Below are positions 45,256 through 53,408 of a DNA stretch of 60,780 nt, piece by piece (position 1 is the stretch's first letter; the number at the start of each line of letters is the position of its first letter). The notes beneath the pieces were generated by a model. That model made no database searches, was not told where the DNA came from, and was given only the letters and a program-made list of their open reading frames with translations. The translations under genes were made by a program, and so were the position numbers. Origin of the DNA: Gemmatimonadaceae bacterium (lineage in GTDB: Bacteria > Gemmatimonadota > Gemmatimonadetes > Gemmatimonadales > Gemmatimonadaceae); the NCBI GenBank assembly GCA_020851035.1, contig JADZDM010000011.1, positions 1 through 60,780 of the forward strand. The letters are read 5' to 3'.

Positions 45256-46356
45256 TCAGCGGCCGAGCTGCCGCGTGATCACGTCGCGCACCACGCCAAG
45301 CACGCGCGTCACGCCCTCGGGCGTGTGATCCCCCATGTGGCCGATGCGGATCGTCCGGTCCCTGAGCGCACCATAGCCTGACCCGATCATGTATCCCGCC
45401 GCGGCGACGCCCGCGGCCACTCCCGGTCCCGTGAGGGTCGCCGGCAGCGTCACGCAGGTCACGGTCGGCGAGCGCCCGTCCGCCACCGCCAGCACACCAA
45501 GCGCGGGATCGAGCTCGCGCGACAGCTGCTCGGCCCACGCGATCGTGATCGCCTGCATCTCGCGGTGACGCGCCGCGCGCTGCGCGATTCCCTCGTCGCT
45601 GATCGCGGCCACCTGCGCGGCGAGGGCGTAGAAGAGCGAGATCGCCGGGGTCTGCGGCGTCTGGTGCTTCGCCGCGTAGTTGTCGATCTCGACGAGGTCG
45701 AAGTAGGTGCCGCGGTCCGCGTTCGCCGCCGCCGACTCGATGAACGCCTGGCTGGCCACGCCGAGCGCCAGGCCGGGCGGGAGCGCGAGCGCCTTCTGCG
45801 AGCCGGTGAAGACGAAGTCGAGCTGCCATGCATCGGTCTCGAGCGGCGCACCACCGCAGCCGGTGACGCTGTCGACGAGGATCACGGCACCATGCGCATG
45901 GGCCGCGCGGGCAATGCCCTCGATGTCGTTGAAGGCGCCGGTCGATGTCTCCGACTGCGCGACTGTCACGACCTTGGCCCCGCTCGCCTGCAGCAGCGCG
46001 TACACCCGTTCGGCGGTGTGGTGCATGCCGGGCGGGACGTCGTCGCGCACCACGGTGCGACCGCAGCTGCCGGCCACCTGCGCGAAGCGCTCCGAGAAGG
46101 CACCCATCACCAGTGACAGGACGGTGCCCGGCGGGGCGCTGCGGATCGCCGCTTCCATCAGCCCCGTGGCCGACGACGTCGACATGTACACCGGCCGCGT
46201 GGTGCGGAAGATCGGCCGCATGCCATTGTCACACCGGGCGTAGATCTGCTCGAACCCGGCACTGCGGTGCGGCATCATCGGCCGCGCCATCTCCTGCAGG
46301 ATCTCCGGGCGCACCTCGGTGGGGCCGGGAAGGAAGAACGTGCCGTTGGTGAGCAT
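45256..46356 (-). CDS. Class V aminotransferase, probable phosphoserine aminotransferase
   Basis: The 366-residue PLP enzyme belongs to the class V group (alanine-glyoxylate / serine-pyruvate type). Family features are FLPGPTEVRPEILQEMARPMMPHRS, VDSVTGCGGAPLE and the PLP Lys in FTGSQKALALPPGLALG. Placed in an operon with serA and serB, it most likely makes phosphoserine from 3-phosphohydroxypyruvate, in place of the usual SerC. It is the last gene of that operon and shares one base with serB. Confidence 0.82.
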   Translation of the reverse strand: MLTNGTFFLPGPTEVRPEILQEMARPMMPHRSAGFEQIYARCDNGMRPIFRTTRPVYMSTSSATGLMEAAIRSAPPGTVLSLVMGAFSERFAQVAGSCGRTVVRDDVPPGMHHTAERVYALLQASGAKVVTVAQSETSTGAFNDIEGIARAAHAHGAVILVDSVTGCGGAPLETDAWQLDFVFTGSQKALALPPGLALGVASQAFIESAAANADRGTYFDLVEIDNYAAKHQTPQTPAISLFYALAAQVAAISDEGIAQRAARHREMQAITIAWAEQLSRELDPALGVLAVADGRSPTVTCVTLPATLTGPGVAAGVAAAGYMIGSGYGALRDRTIRIGHMGDHTPEGVTRVLGVVRDVITRQLGR

Positions 46357-47003
46357 CAGTGGGCGTGGACGATGGTGGAGAGTGCCGTGAACGAGTCCGC
46401 CTCGCCCGCGGCCAGTGCGACGACGTTGGCGCGGCGGGCCACACCGGTGAAGGCGATGAAGTGATCGACGATGCCGGCCAGCTCGGCATCGGTGGCGCCG
46501 TCGCCCGCAGCGAGAACGGGACGGGGCAGTCGGAGCGACTGGACGACCAGTGGCTTGCCGCCGGCCCGCGCCAGCACCGCCGGCTCCCGCACGTGCGCCG
46601 CGACGCCGTCGTCGTCGTAGGTGACGTCGACGGCATGTACCCGGTCGCGCGGGACGCCGAGCCAGTCCGCGAGCGGCAGCAGCGCATCGCGAAGCCCGCC
46701 GCTGACGAGGTCCACCCGCACGCCCTCGGCCTGCCAGGCCGCGATCGCCTCGCGCGCGCCGGGCAGCACGGTCGCGATGTACTCGCGCCCGAGTGCTGCC
46801 AGCTCGTCCCGTGTCGGCCGGATGATGGCGAGCCGGCGCCCATAGACCTCGCCGAGCGTGATCCGGCCATCCATCGCGTCCGAGGTCAGCGCCACGATCA
46901 GGCGGCTCACGCTCGCGTCGCGCAGCCCGGCCAGCCAGTCGATGCCCTCGATCGCCGAGACGGTCGAGTCGACGTCGAGCACGACCGACTGGAACGCGGT
47001 CAC
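46356..47003 (-). CDS. serB: Phosphoserine phosphatase (HAD family)
   Basis: The 215-residue HAD phosphatase shows the nucleophile motif DVDSTVSAIEG near residue 10, a conserved Ser in DLVSGGLRDALLP and the metal motif AAGDGATDAELAG. This is the SerB pattern. It removes phosphate from phosphoserine, the final step of serine synthesis. GTG start at 47003 overlaps the upstream oxidase gene by 4 bases. Confidence 0.88.
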   Translation of the reverse strand: MTAFQSVVLDVDSTVSAIEGIDWLAGLRDASVSRLIVALTSDAMDGRITLGEVYGRRLAIIRPTRDELAALGREYIATVLPGAREAIAAWQAEGVRVDLVSGGLRDALLPLADWLGVPRDRVHAVDVTYDDDGVAAHVREPAVLARAGGKPLVVQSLRLPRPVLAAGDGATDAELAGIVDHFIAFTGVARRANVVALAAGEADSFTALSTIVHAH

Positions 47004-48373
47004 AGGATGTTGCCCGGTGCGAGCAGGCCGTGCGGGTCCAGCTCGTGCTTCACGGCGCGCATGAGGGCACGCTGCGTGGGTGACACCTGCAGCGGAAGCC
47101 AGCGCGCCTTGACCTTGCCGATGCCATGTTCCGCCGCCACCGTGCCGCCGAGTCTGATCACCTCGCGCAGTGTCTCGCCGACGGCATCGGTGATCCGCTC
47201 GAGTTCCGCGGCATCGCGGGCGATGAAGTTCTGGTGCGGATGCCCGTTGCCGGCGTGTCCGAACGTCACCGGCTGTTCCAGTCCGCGTGACTCGACGGCC
47301 GCCTGTGACGCTGCCAGCGCCCGGCCCAGCAGCCGGTACGGCACCGCCCAGTCGGTGGACACGCGGCGCCCGCCCGAGGCCCGGTGCGGGGCCGCGCGTT
47401 CGTGCATCGTGGCCGGCACGGCATGCCGCAGGCGCCGCGCGTCACGGAGTGCCGCCTCACCATCGTAGACGCGGATGTCGTCCTCCGCGGCGTGATGGGC
47501 ATGCGCCAGCGCGAGCCAGTCGTCGAGCGGCGGTTCATCGCCGTCGCGGCCGGAGAGTTCCGTGTAGATGAGCGCGGACGCCCCGGCAGCCCAGCCCGGA
47601 TCCTGCGCCGCCGCGCGCGCGATGGCGAATGCACCGGCATCGAGGAACTCGAGGCATCGTGGCGCGAGTGCCGCCGACTCACGCGCCGCGACCACGAACG
47701 CCAGCGCGTCGCCGATGGTGGGGAAGGGGATCGCGAGCCCGATCACCCACGCGGGCAGGTCGAGCAGCGCCAGCTCGGCCTCGAGGATCACGCCAAGCGT
47801 GCCCTCGCTGCCCACGAACCAGTCGACCAGGTCGTGCACCGGCGCGTAACCCACGGTGTTCTTCTCGAGCGCCGTGCGCCGGAGTTCCAGCACCTCGCCG
47901 GTCACGAGGGCGACGGTCAGGCCACGCACGTGCGGCCGGATGGCGCCGTAGCGCAACGACCGTGCGCCGGAGGCATTGCACGCGATGGCGCCACCGACGG
48001 TGCAGTCCTCCTCACTCGTGGGGTCAGGCGCCAGCAGCCATCCCTCCGACGCCAGGCGGCGCTTGAGCGGGCCAAGCAGCTCGCCGGGAGCCACGCGCAC
48101 CGTGCGTGTGCTGGCATCGACGTCGTGCACACCGGTGAGGCCGCGCAGCGAGAGCAGCATGCCGCGATCGGTGAGGGAGGCGGCCGTGGTGCTCGTCTGG
48201 CCGCCGGCCGCGGTCACCGGGACGCGGTCCCGCTGCGCCTCGGCGAGCAGCGCCACGACCTCGTCACGCGTGCCCGGGCGGGCGACGGACTCGGGAACGA
48301 GCTCGAGCCCCGAGGCATCGCGACTGACGCTCTCGCGCACACCGGCGTCGGTCGTCACGCACGGGAGCGTCAT
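47000..48373 (-). CDS. FAD-linked 2-hydroxyacid dehydrogenase, probable D-2-hydroxyglutarate dehydrogenase
   Basis: The 457-residue protein has an FAD_binding_4 domain (PVTAAGGQTSTTAASL, CTVGGAIACNASGARSLRYG) and an FAD-oxidase C-terminal domain (FGHAGNGHPHQNF, AAEHGIGKVKARWLP). This is the GlcD/D-lactate/D-2-hydroxyglutarate group. Located between serA and serB, it could oxidise D-2-hydroxyglutarate made by SerA, a coupling shown in Pseudomonas stutzeri; this is an inference from neighbours. ATG 48373 starts 7 bases after the serA stop. Confidence 0.85.
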   Translation of the reverse strand: MTLPCVTTDAGVRESVSRDASGLELVPESVARPGTRDEVVALLAEAQRDRVPVTAAGGQTSTTAASLTDRGMLLSLRGLTGVHDVDASTRTVRVAPGELLGPLKRRLASEGWLLAPDPTSEEDCTVGGAIACNASGARSLRYGAIRPHVRGLTVALVTGEVLELRRTALEKNTVGYAPVHDLVDWFVGSEGTLGVILEAELALLDLPAWVIGLAIPFPTIGDALAFVVAARESAALAPRCLEFLDAGAFAIARAAAQDPGWAAGASALIYTELSGRDGDEPPLDDWLALAHAHHAAEDDIRVYDGEAALRDARRLRHAVPATMHERAAPHRASGGRRVSTDWAVPYRLLGRALAASQAAVESRGLEQPVTFGHAGNGHPHQNFIARDAAELERITDAVGETLREVIRLGGTVAAEHGIGKVKARWLPLQVSPTQRALMRAVKHELDPHGLLAPGNIL

Positions 48374-48380
48374 CCGCAGG

Positions 48381-50009
48381 TCACGCCGCGGGGGTGCTGT
48401 CGCCACCACCAAAGCGCACGATCGTGGCCGTGCGGACATCGGGCAGCGCCAAGAGCGTCGCGCGCAGCGCCGGCGCCACCACGCCATCCACCGAGATCGC
48501 GGCCAGCGCCTCACCACCCTGCGCCAGTCGCGCCTGGTGGTACTCGGCGATGTTCACGTGTGCGTCGCCAAGCACGGTGCCGACGCGCCCGATCACGCCG
48601 GGCACGTCGTTGTTGGTGAGCACGATCATCGTCTGCCGTGGCGTGACGTCGACATGGAACGCGCCGATGCGCATCACGCGCGCCGTGCCGCCCTTCGGGG
48701 CCATCGCCGCCACGCCGATCTCACGCACGCCGCCACCGAGCGACAGGTCGATCGTGGCCGCCTGGTCGGCGCCGGTGAGCTCGCCGATCGACAGCTCGAT
48801 GCCACGGGCCTCCGCCATCGCGCGGGCATTGATCAGGTTCAGGCGGCCGTCGTCGATCACGCCCTCGAGGATCCCGGCGCAGGCGGCGGACAGCAGTGCC
48901 GCACCGGCGCCGACGAGGTCGGGACTCACGCGCAGGCGCACGCGCTGGATGATGCTGATCCCCTGGTCCAGCAGCAGGGCGCGCGCGATCGCCGCGGCGC
49001 GCTGGGACATCAGCAACGCCGGCTGCAGCTCCTTCCATTCGGTGCCGGAGACCGTCGCCACGTTGAGCGAGCGCGTGAGTTCTCCATGGAGCAGCGCATC
49101 GCGCACGGCCTCGCAGACATCGACCGCCACGTTGCGCTGTGCCTCGGCCGTCGACGCCCCGAGGTGCGGCGTGAGCAGCACGTTCGGCAGCGTGCGCAGC
49201 AGGTGCTCGGCCGGCAACGGCTCCTGCGCGAAGGCGTCGATGCATGCACCGCGCAGCAGCCCCGATTGCAGCGCCTGCGCCAGTGCCGTGTCATCCACGA
49301 TCCCGCCGCGCGCCAGGTTGCAGAGCACTGCGCCGCCCGGCAGGCGCGCGAGTTCGCGGCGGCCGAACATCCCCGTGGTCTCGGCGGTCAGCGGCGTGTG
49401 GATCGTGAGGATGTCCGCCTCAGCCAGCAGCACCTCGAGTGACGGTGCCCGCTGGATGCGCAGCGCGCGGAACCGCTCGTCACCGACGTACGGATCGTAC
49501 CCGATGACGTCCATGCCGAAGGCCAGCGCCCGGGTGGCAACCTCGGAGCCGATGCGTCCGACGCCGACGATGCCCAGCGTGCGACCCTTCAGCTCACTGC
49601 CCAGCAGCGCCGATCGATCCCAGCGTCCGGCGTGCATGGACGTGTCGGCGCGCACGATGTGCCGGAACAGCGCGAGCAGGGAACCGAAGAGCAACTCCGC
49701 GACCGCGACGGTGTTGCCGGCCGGCGCATTGATGACCGCGATGCCGAGCTCGGTCGCAGTGGCCATGTCGACGTTGTCCACGCCGACCCCCGCACGACCC
49801 ACCACGCGGAGGCGGGCGCCGGCGCGGAGGAGGTCGCGGCTGATGCGCGTCGCGCTGCGGCCGACGATCGCGTCGTAGTCAGGGATCCGCGTCAGCAGGT
49901 CGGCCGCGGGAAGGGTCGGGACTTCGTCCACCTGCAGTCGCGGTTCTGCGAGCAGCAGCGCAAGTCCATCGGGGTCGACTTCATCCGTCACAAGCACGCG
50001 ATAGCGCAT
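48381..50009 (-). CDS. serA: D-3-phosphoglycerate dehydrogenase
   Basis: SerA opens serine synthesis by oxidising 3-phosphoglycerate. The 542-residue protein is the long type: catalytic/NAD domain (VGRAGVGVDNVD, LGIVGVGRIGSEVA, catalytic LARGGIVDD, FAQEP and TPHLGAST), an intervening domain, and a C-terminal ACT domain (MIVLTNNDVPGVIGRVGTVLGDAHVNIAEY) that usually gives serine feedback. It heads the operon serA-oxidase-serB-aminotransferase on the minus strand. Confidence 0.95.
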   Translation of the reverse strand: MRYRVLVTDEVDPDGLALLLAEPRLQVDEVPTLPAADLLTRIPDYDAIVGRSATRISRDLLRAGARLRVVGRAGVGVDNVDMATATELGIAVINAPAGNTVAVAELLFGSLLALFRHIVRADTSMHAGRWDRSALLGSELKGRTLGIVGVGRIGSEVATRALAFGMDVIGYDPYVGDERFRALRIQRAPSLEVLLAEADILTIHTPLTAETTGMFGRRELARLPGGAVLCNLARGGIVDDTALAQALQSGLLRGACIDAFAQEPLPAEHLLRTLPNVLLTPHLGASTAEAQRNVAVDVCEAVRDALLHGELTRSLNVATVSGTEWKELQPALLMSQRAAAIARALLLDQGISIIQRVRLRVSPDLVGAGAALLSAACAGILEGVIDDGRLNLINARAMAEARGIELSIGELTGADQAATIDLSLGGGVREIGVAAMAPKGGTARVMRIGAFHVDVTPRQTMIVLTNNDVPGVIGRVGTVLGDAHVNIAEYHQARLAQGGEALAAISVDGVVAPALRATLLALPDVRTATIVRFGGGDSTPAA

Positions 50010-50096
50010 GCGGCTCCAGGGCAGAGTGGGGAATCGCGCGCCTCGCGCGCAACAGGAGGAAATCTATCAAGCCCGGCAATGGTCGCGGTGCACAAA

Positions 50097-50125
50097 CAAA
50101 GAGCCCCCGGCGGATGGCCGGGGGC
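50097..50125 (-). terminator. Intrinsic terminator of the NlpC/P60 gene
   Basis: On the minus strand GCCCCCGGC pairs with GCCGGGGGC (50103-50125) over a 5-nt loop. TCTTTGTTTG follows on that strand. It separates the NlpC gene from serA, which is also on the minus strand. Confidence 0.8.
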
Positions 50126-50149
50126 GGGTGGTTGCGGTGGCGCGCGGTG

Positions 50150-50926
50150 TCAGGGAATCGGCGCGGACTTGTCCGTGGTCGTGTCGGCATCGGCCACGAG
50201 GCGGACGGCGCCACGGAAACGGCGCGCACGCGGGTCGAGCAGGCTCTCCACCACACCGACGCCGGGGCGGCTGGCGTGCACGTAGCGTCCGTTCCCGGAA
50301 TAGATCGCGATGTGCGTGATCCGGCGGCCGGTGCCGAACGTGAGCAGGTCGCCCGGCTTCATGCGATCGAGATCGCGGCCGACGCTGATCCCGGTGTACG
50401 CCTGCTCGTTGGCGGTACGGGGCAGGCTGACGTTCAGCCACGACATCACGTACTTCACCAGGCCGCTGCAGTCGAAGGCGCGACCGGGGATCTCGGCGCC
50501 CCAGACGTACGGAGTCCCGATCTGCTGGCGCGCGACGGAGACGATGGAATCGCGCAGCTGGTCGGCCGATTCCGAGACGAACGACGCCTGCGCCACCACC
50601 GGGACGACCGGGCCGAGGTTGCGGACGACGGCCCGGCGGCCGCGACGGCTGGTGACCCGCCGCCGGCCGGACGACGCCCGGCTCGCCTTGCCGCGACGGG
50701 ATGCTGCCTTCGCCCGGGAGGGACGTGCCTGACGGGCGGTGCGGCTGGCGCGCGCCCTGACGCGCGGCTTCGGCTTCGGCTTGGCCATGCTGACGCTCGC
50801 GGCGACCGATCCGGCGCTCGCGCGTTCGGCCTCGAGCATGGTCGGCGCCGAGAGCGTGGCCGCGACCATCGCGATCAGCGGCAACAGGCGGCGCACGGCG
50901 CGGGCGAGGGAGATCGGCATTGGCAT
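50150..50926 (-). CDS. NlpC/P60-family peptidoglycan hydrolase
   Basis: The 258-residue protein has a signal peptide (MPMPISLARAVRRLLPLIAMVA), a very basic linker rich in Arg, Lys, Ala and Pro (~45-110), and a C-terminal NlpC/P60 domain. The catalytic Cys is in AFDCSGLVKYV and the His in ITHIAIYSG. It likely cuts peptide stems in the periplasm. ATG 50926 is chosen for the signal peptide; upstream ATGs at 50950 and 51004 are possible. Confidence 0.85.
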   Translation of the reverse strand: MPMPISLARAVRRLLPLIAMVAATLSAPTMLEAERASAGSVAASVSMAKPKPKPRVRARASRTARQARPSRAKAASRRGKASRASSGRRRVTSRRGRRAVVRNLGPVVPVVAQASFVSESADQLRDSIVSVARQQIGTPYVWGAEIPGRAFDCSGLVKYVMSWLNVSLPRTANEQAYTGISVGRDLDRMKPGDLLTFGTGRRITHIAIYSGNGRYVHASRPGVGVVESLLDPRARRFRGAVRLVADADTTTDKSAPIP

Positions 50927-51253
50927 GGAGGTAAGGGTACCTGAACGCATCACCGAGCACAGCGGACTCTCGACGACTCCTTTTGCAGCGACCTGACCAG
51001 ACACTCAGGTCCGGACATGACGCGTCCGGTCGCCCGGAAAGGGACGCGTCGCCGTCGCCTGGGGTCACGTGCGGGCGGGTCGCTCCCGCGCAGGCGAGTC
51101 ACGGCACAGCCCTTCGGGGCAGAAAGCCGGCGCTGCCGCTTGTCGTGGCCGTCTGGACCTGCGAACTTATCCGGCTGTAGCTGGACCGCCCCCGTTCGGC
51201 GGTCGTACTGCCTCGGGGCCCGGCTGGCGCCCCTCGTCTCCAGACCTGTCACG
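50927..51253. other. Divergent intergenic region, no gene seen
   Basis: This 327-base stretch separates the divergent NlpC and YfgM-like genes. It holds a hairpin GACCGCC/GGCGGTC at 51184-51204, about 50 bases upstream of the plus-strand ATG. I could not find a convincing promoter pair on either strand. Open frames here are not supported by motifs. Confidence 0.5.
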
Positions 51254-51883
51254 ATGTCGGATTTCGAAGAAAGCGGGCTCGACTCGGCTGCCACCTGGTT
51301 CAAGGCGAACCAGAAGCCCGTGTCCCTGGCCCTCGGTGGCCTGGTGGTCGCGGTCGCGGCGATCTTCATCTGGCAGAAGTCGGCCGAGACGAAGATCCAG
51401 AATGCCGAGCGCGCGTTTTTCCAGGCGCAGACGGCGACTGCGCAAAACCCGGCCAACGCCGTGACCGAGTTGGAGAAGGTGGCGACGCGCTATGCGGGTA
51501 CCTCGGCTGGCGACCGGGCGGCGCTGCTGGCCGCGCAGTCGCTGCTCTCGCAGGGGAAGACGCCGGAGGCCATGAAGCGTCTGGATGCGCTGGTGGCCGG
51601 TGGCGGGGCATCACGGCTGGGCTCGACACTGCAGACGCTGCTCGCCGCGGCGTACGAGAACCAGAACAAGCCGGCCGAGGCCGCCAAGGCGTATCTCGCG
51701 GCGGCCGCAGTGAGCCAGGGCGATGCGAAGATCCAGCGCCAGGCTGACGCGGCGCGCGCCTTCATGGCGGCTGGCAACACGGTCGAGGCGATGAAGCTCT
51801 GGACCGAGCTGGCGAAGGACGAGAGCGGCCCATTGGCTGCGGAAGCGCACGTCCGGCTCGGCGAGCTGGCCGTCAAGCAGTAA
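51254..51883 (+). CDS. YfgM-like membrane-anchored TPR protein
   Basis: The 209-residue protein has a short cytoplasmic start, one membrane segment (VSLALGGLVVAVAAIFIW) and periplasmic tetratricopeptide repeats (LEKVATRYAGTSAGDRAALLAAQSLLSQGKTPEAMKRLDAL and similar). This is the architecture of YfgM, which binds periplasmic chaperones and the Sec translocon in E. coli. ATG 51254 is the clear start; longer readings add a low-complexity basic tail. Confidence 0.78.
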   Translation: MSDFEESGLDSAATWFKANQKPVSLALGGLVVAVAAIFIWQKSAETKIQNAERAFFQAQTATAQNPANAVTELEKVATRYAGTSAGDRAALLAAQSLLSQGKTPEAMKRLDALVAGGGASRLGSTLQTLLAAAYENQNKPAEAAKAYLAAAAVSQGDAKIQRQADAARAFMAAGNTVEAMKLWTELAKDESGPLAAEAHVRLGELAVKQ

Positions 51884-51966
51884 CCGAGGCCGCACACGGC
51901 CGTTCAGCGCGATGCTGCGCATCACGTAGACGGGGCGGCTGTGAGGTCAGGGCACGGAAATCGAAG

Positions 51967-52009
51967 AGCCACCGGCTGCGCGCACCGCAGTCCGGTGGCT
52001 ACTGTTTTT
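51967..52009. terminator. Strong terminator between convergent genes
   Basis: AGCCACCGG pairs with CCGGTGGCT, with an inner CTGCG/CGCAG stem and a 5-nt loop. ACTGTTTTT follows on the plus strand. It ends the YfgM-like gene; the stop codon of the minus-strand secreted protein lies in its right arm, so it probably serves both. Confidence 0.88.
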
Positions 52010-52907
52010 CCGTCATGCCGAGCTTCACCGGCTGCTCCAGGAATGCGCGTGCGCCAGCCACCTCGAACCGGGTGGACGGAATGGCGGTGCCGTCGGCGAT
52101 GAGCAGCAGCTTCTGGACGCTCGCCTCCGCAGCACCAAGCGTCGCCGGAAGCCAGTTGCCGGCCAGCGCCCGGTTTCCTGATCGGGTCTCGAGCACCACG
52201 ATGTGCTGTCCCCGGCCAGCGGGGACGGCCGGCTGCCGGGCATAGAGGCAGAGGTCAAGGGCGTCCGGATCAGCCGGGACCGAAAGGCCGGCGCCGGCAA
52301 GGCTCCGGGCCATGAAGGCAGACATCCAGATGCACGGCGTGCCCGAGGCGTCGTCGCGCGGAAGGCCGGTCGGATCATACGGACGGCGGGGCCGGCTGCA
52401 TTGGGTTGAGCGGACCGCCTCCGTCCGGAGCGTGATGTCAGGCGGCTCGGGGTTGGTGAGGTCGACCAGGTTGCCGATCAGCGTCGTGCCGCCATAGATC
52501 CGGGACGTGCAGCCGAGCTCGATCGCCACGCTGTAGCGCCGGATCTGGCGCGGGGTGCAGCCGGCGGTCGGGTCTGGCCAGATGGTGGCGGTGGTGGTGT
52601 AGATGGCGTAGTTCGGGCCGTCGAAGAGCTCCTCGATGCGGATGATGTCGACCGCGCCGAGCTCGGCGTCGCTCGGCAGTGGTGGGGCGACCTCAGGCAG
52701 GTGCTTGACGACCTGGCACGCCGAGACCGCCATGAGGATGTTCTCGCGGAAGGCCGGCGCATGGGCGTGGCCGGCGCGGACGGTGCGGATGCGGGCTGGC
52801 GGCTGTGCCTGGGTCTGGGCCTGAGCCTGCACGGTGAGGGTGCCGGCGGTGGCCGTCAGGGCGATGGCGAGGCGGGACAGGTGGATACGAAAGGCGGCGG
52901 TGGTCAC
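51999..52907 (-). CDS. Secreted protein with six cysteines, function unknown
   Basis: The 302-residue protein has a signal peptide (HLSRLAIALTATAGTLTVQA) followed by a Gln/Ala repeat (QAQAQTQAQ). The mature part has six Cys, so up to three disulfides, and no motif I recognise. GTG 52907 is favoured because it begins just before the signal peptide; an ATG at 52970 would add 21 residues. It lies 205 bases from the dif-like site. Confidence 0.6.
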   Translation of the reverse strand: MTTAAFRIHLSRLAIALTATAGTLTVQAQAQTQAQPPARIRTVRAGHAHAPAFRENILMAVSACQVVKHLPEVAPPLPSDAELGAVDIIRIEELFDGPNYAIYTTTATIWPDPTAGCTPRQIRRYSVAIELGCTSRIYGGTTLIGNLVDLTNPEPPDITLRTEAVRSTQCSRPRRPYDPTGLPRDDASGTPCIWMSAFMARSLAGAGLSVPADPDALDLCLYARQPAVPAGRGQHIVVLETRSGNRALAGNWLPATLGAAEASVQKLLLIADGTAIPSTRFEVAGARAFLEQPVKLGMTEKQ

Positions 52908-53408
52908 GTCGTTCCGGTGCGGCAAAGGCTGCGTCGTGACATGTCGGTCGTGCGACGGTCGAGGCGTCACGGGCGCGGGTGTTGGGCTCCTGCGACGGAC
53001 GCGTCGAGTGTCGGGATGTTAAGCGCATCGCGGTCATGGATTTGTGGCGAGCTCTTCGGACATTCTGACCGGCCTTCTTCTGTCGCTTGGGGGCCGCGCG
53101 GCGATTCGTTTTACTTCTTATAAGAAGTATTATGTAAACTACACAGCGTGGAAAAGTGTGGAGAACTGCCTGTTTCGGGCTCCCGCTGTGGAAAGCCGGC
53201 AAGGTTGCTCACAAAATCGCCACCACACCGCCAGACAGTTCCGCCGTCTACCCCTGCCACTCTGGCGTCGCACTCGCGCCACTCCCGGCACAGTTTTCCG
53301 CCAAGCGGATCCCTCGGAATTGACGCGCCAGGCCGTGACGCCGGAGTGCCAGAATCGGCCCGCACGACCGCGCGAAACGTGGTCAGTTCCCGGGCCGGAA
53401 ATCGCTGC
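52908..53408. other. Gene-poor region containing the dif-like site
   Basis: No supported gene occurs in this 501-base stretch. The part around 53100-53165 is AT-rich, unlike the rest of the window. It contains the dif-like site and three TGTGGA-type 9-mers (CGTGGAAAA at 53147, TGTGGAGAA at 53157, TGTGGAAAG at 53187). Short open frames across it are not convincing. Confidence 0.65.
53113..53140. other. dif: dif-like XerC/XerD recombination site
   Basis: The site reads as an 11-base arm ACTTCTTATAA, a 6-base centre GAAGTA and an 11-base arm TTATGTAAACT. The right (XerD-type) arm equals the Bacillus subtilis dif arm as I recall it and matches the E. coli arm TTATGTTAAAT at 9 of 11 positions. 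The left arm matches the B. subtilis ACTTCCTAGAA at 9 of 11. Chromosome dimers are resolved at dif in the terminus. The site lies in a gene-free AT-rich spot, with genes on both sides mainly pointing at it. Confidence 0.85.

Noticed and set aside
53141-53200. Three DnaA-box-like 9-mers next to the AT-rich patch, suggesting a replication origin
   Set aside because: No dnaA, dnaN or other origin gene is nearby. The boxes are imperfect (TGTGGAGAA, CGTGGAAAA, TGTGGAAAG). Gene orientation converges on the site, which fits a terminus and the dif match.
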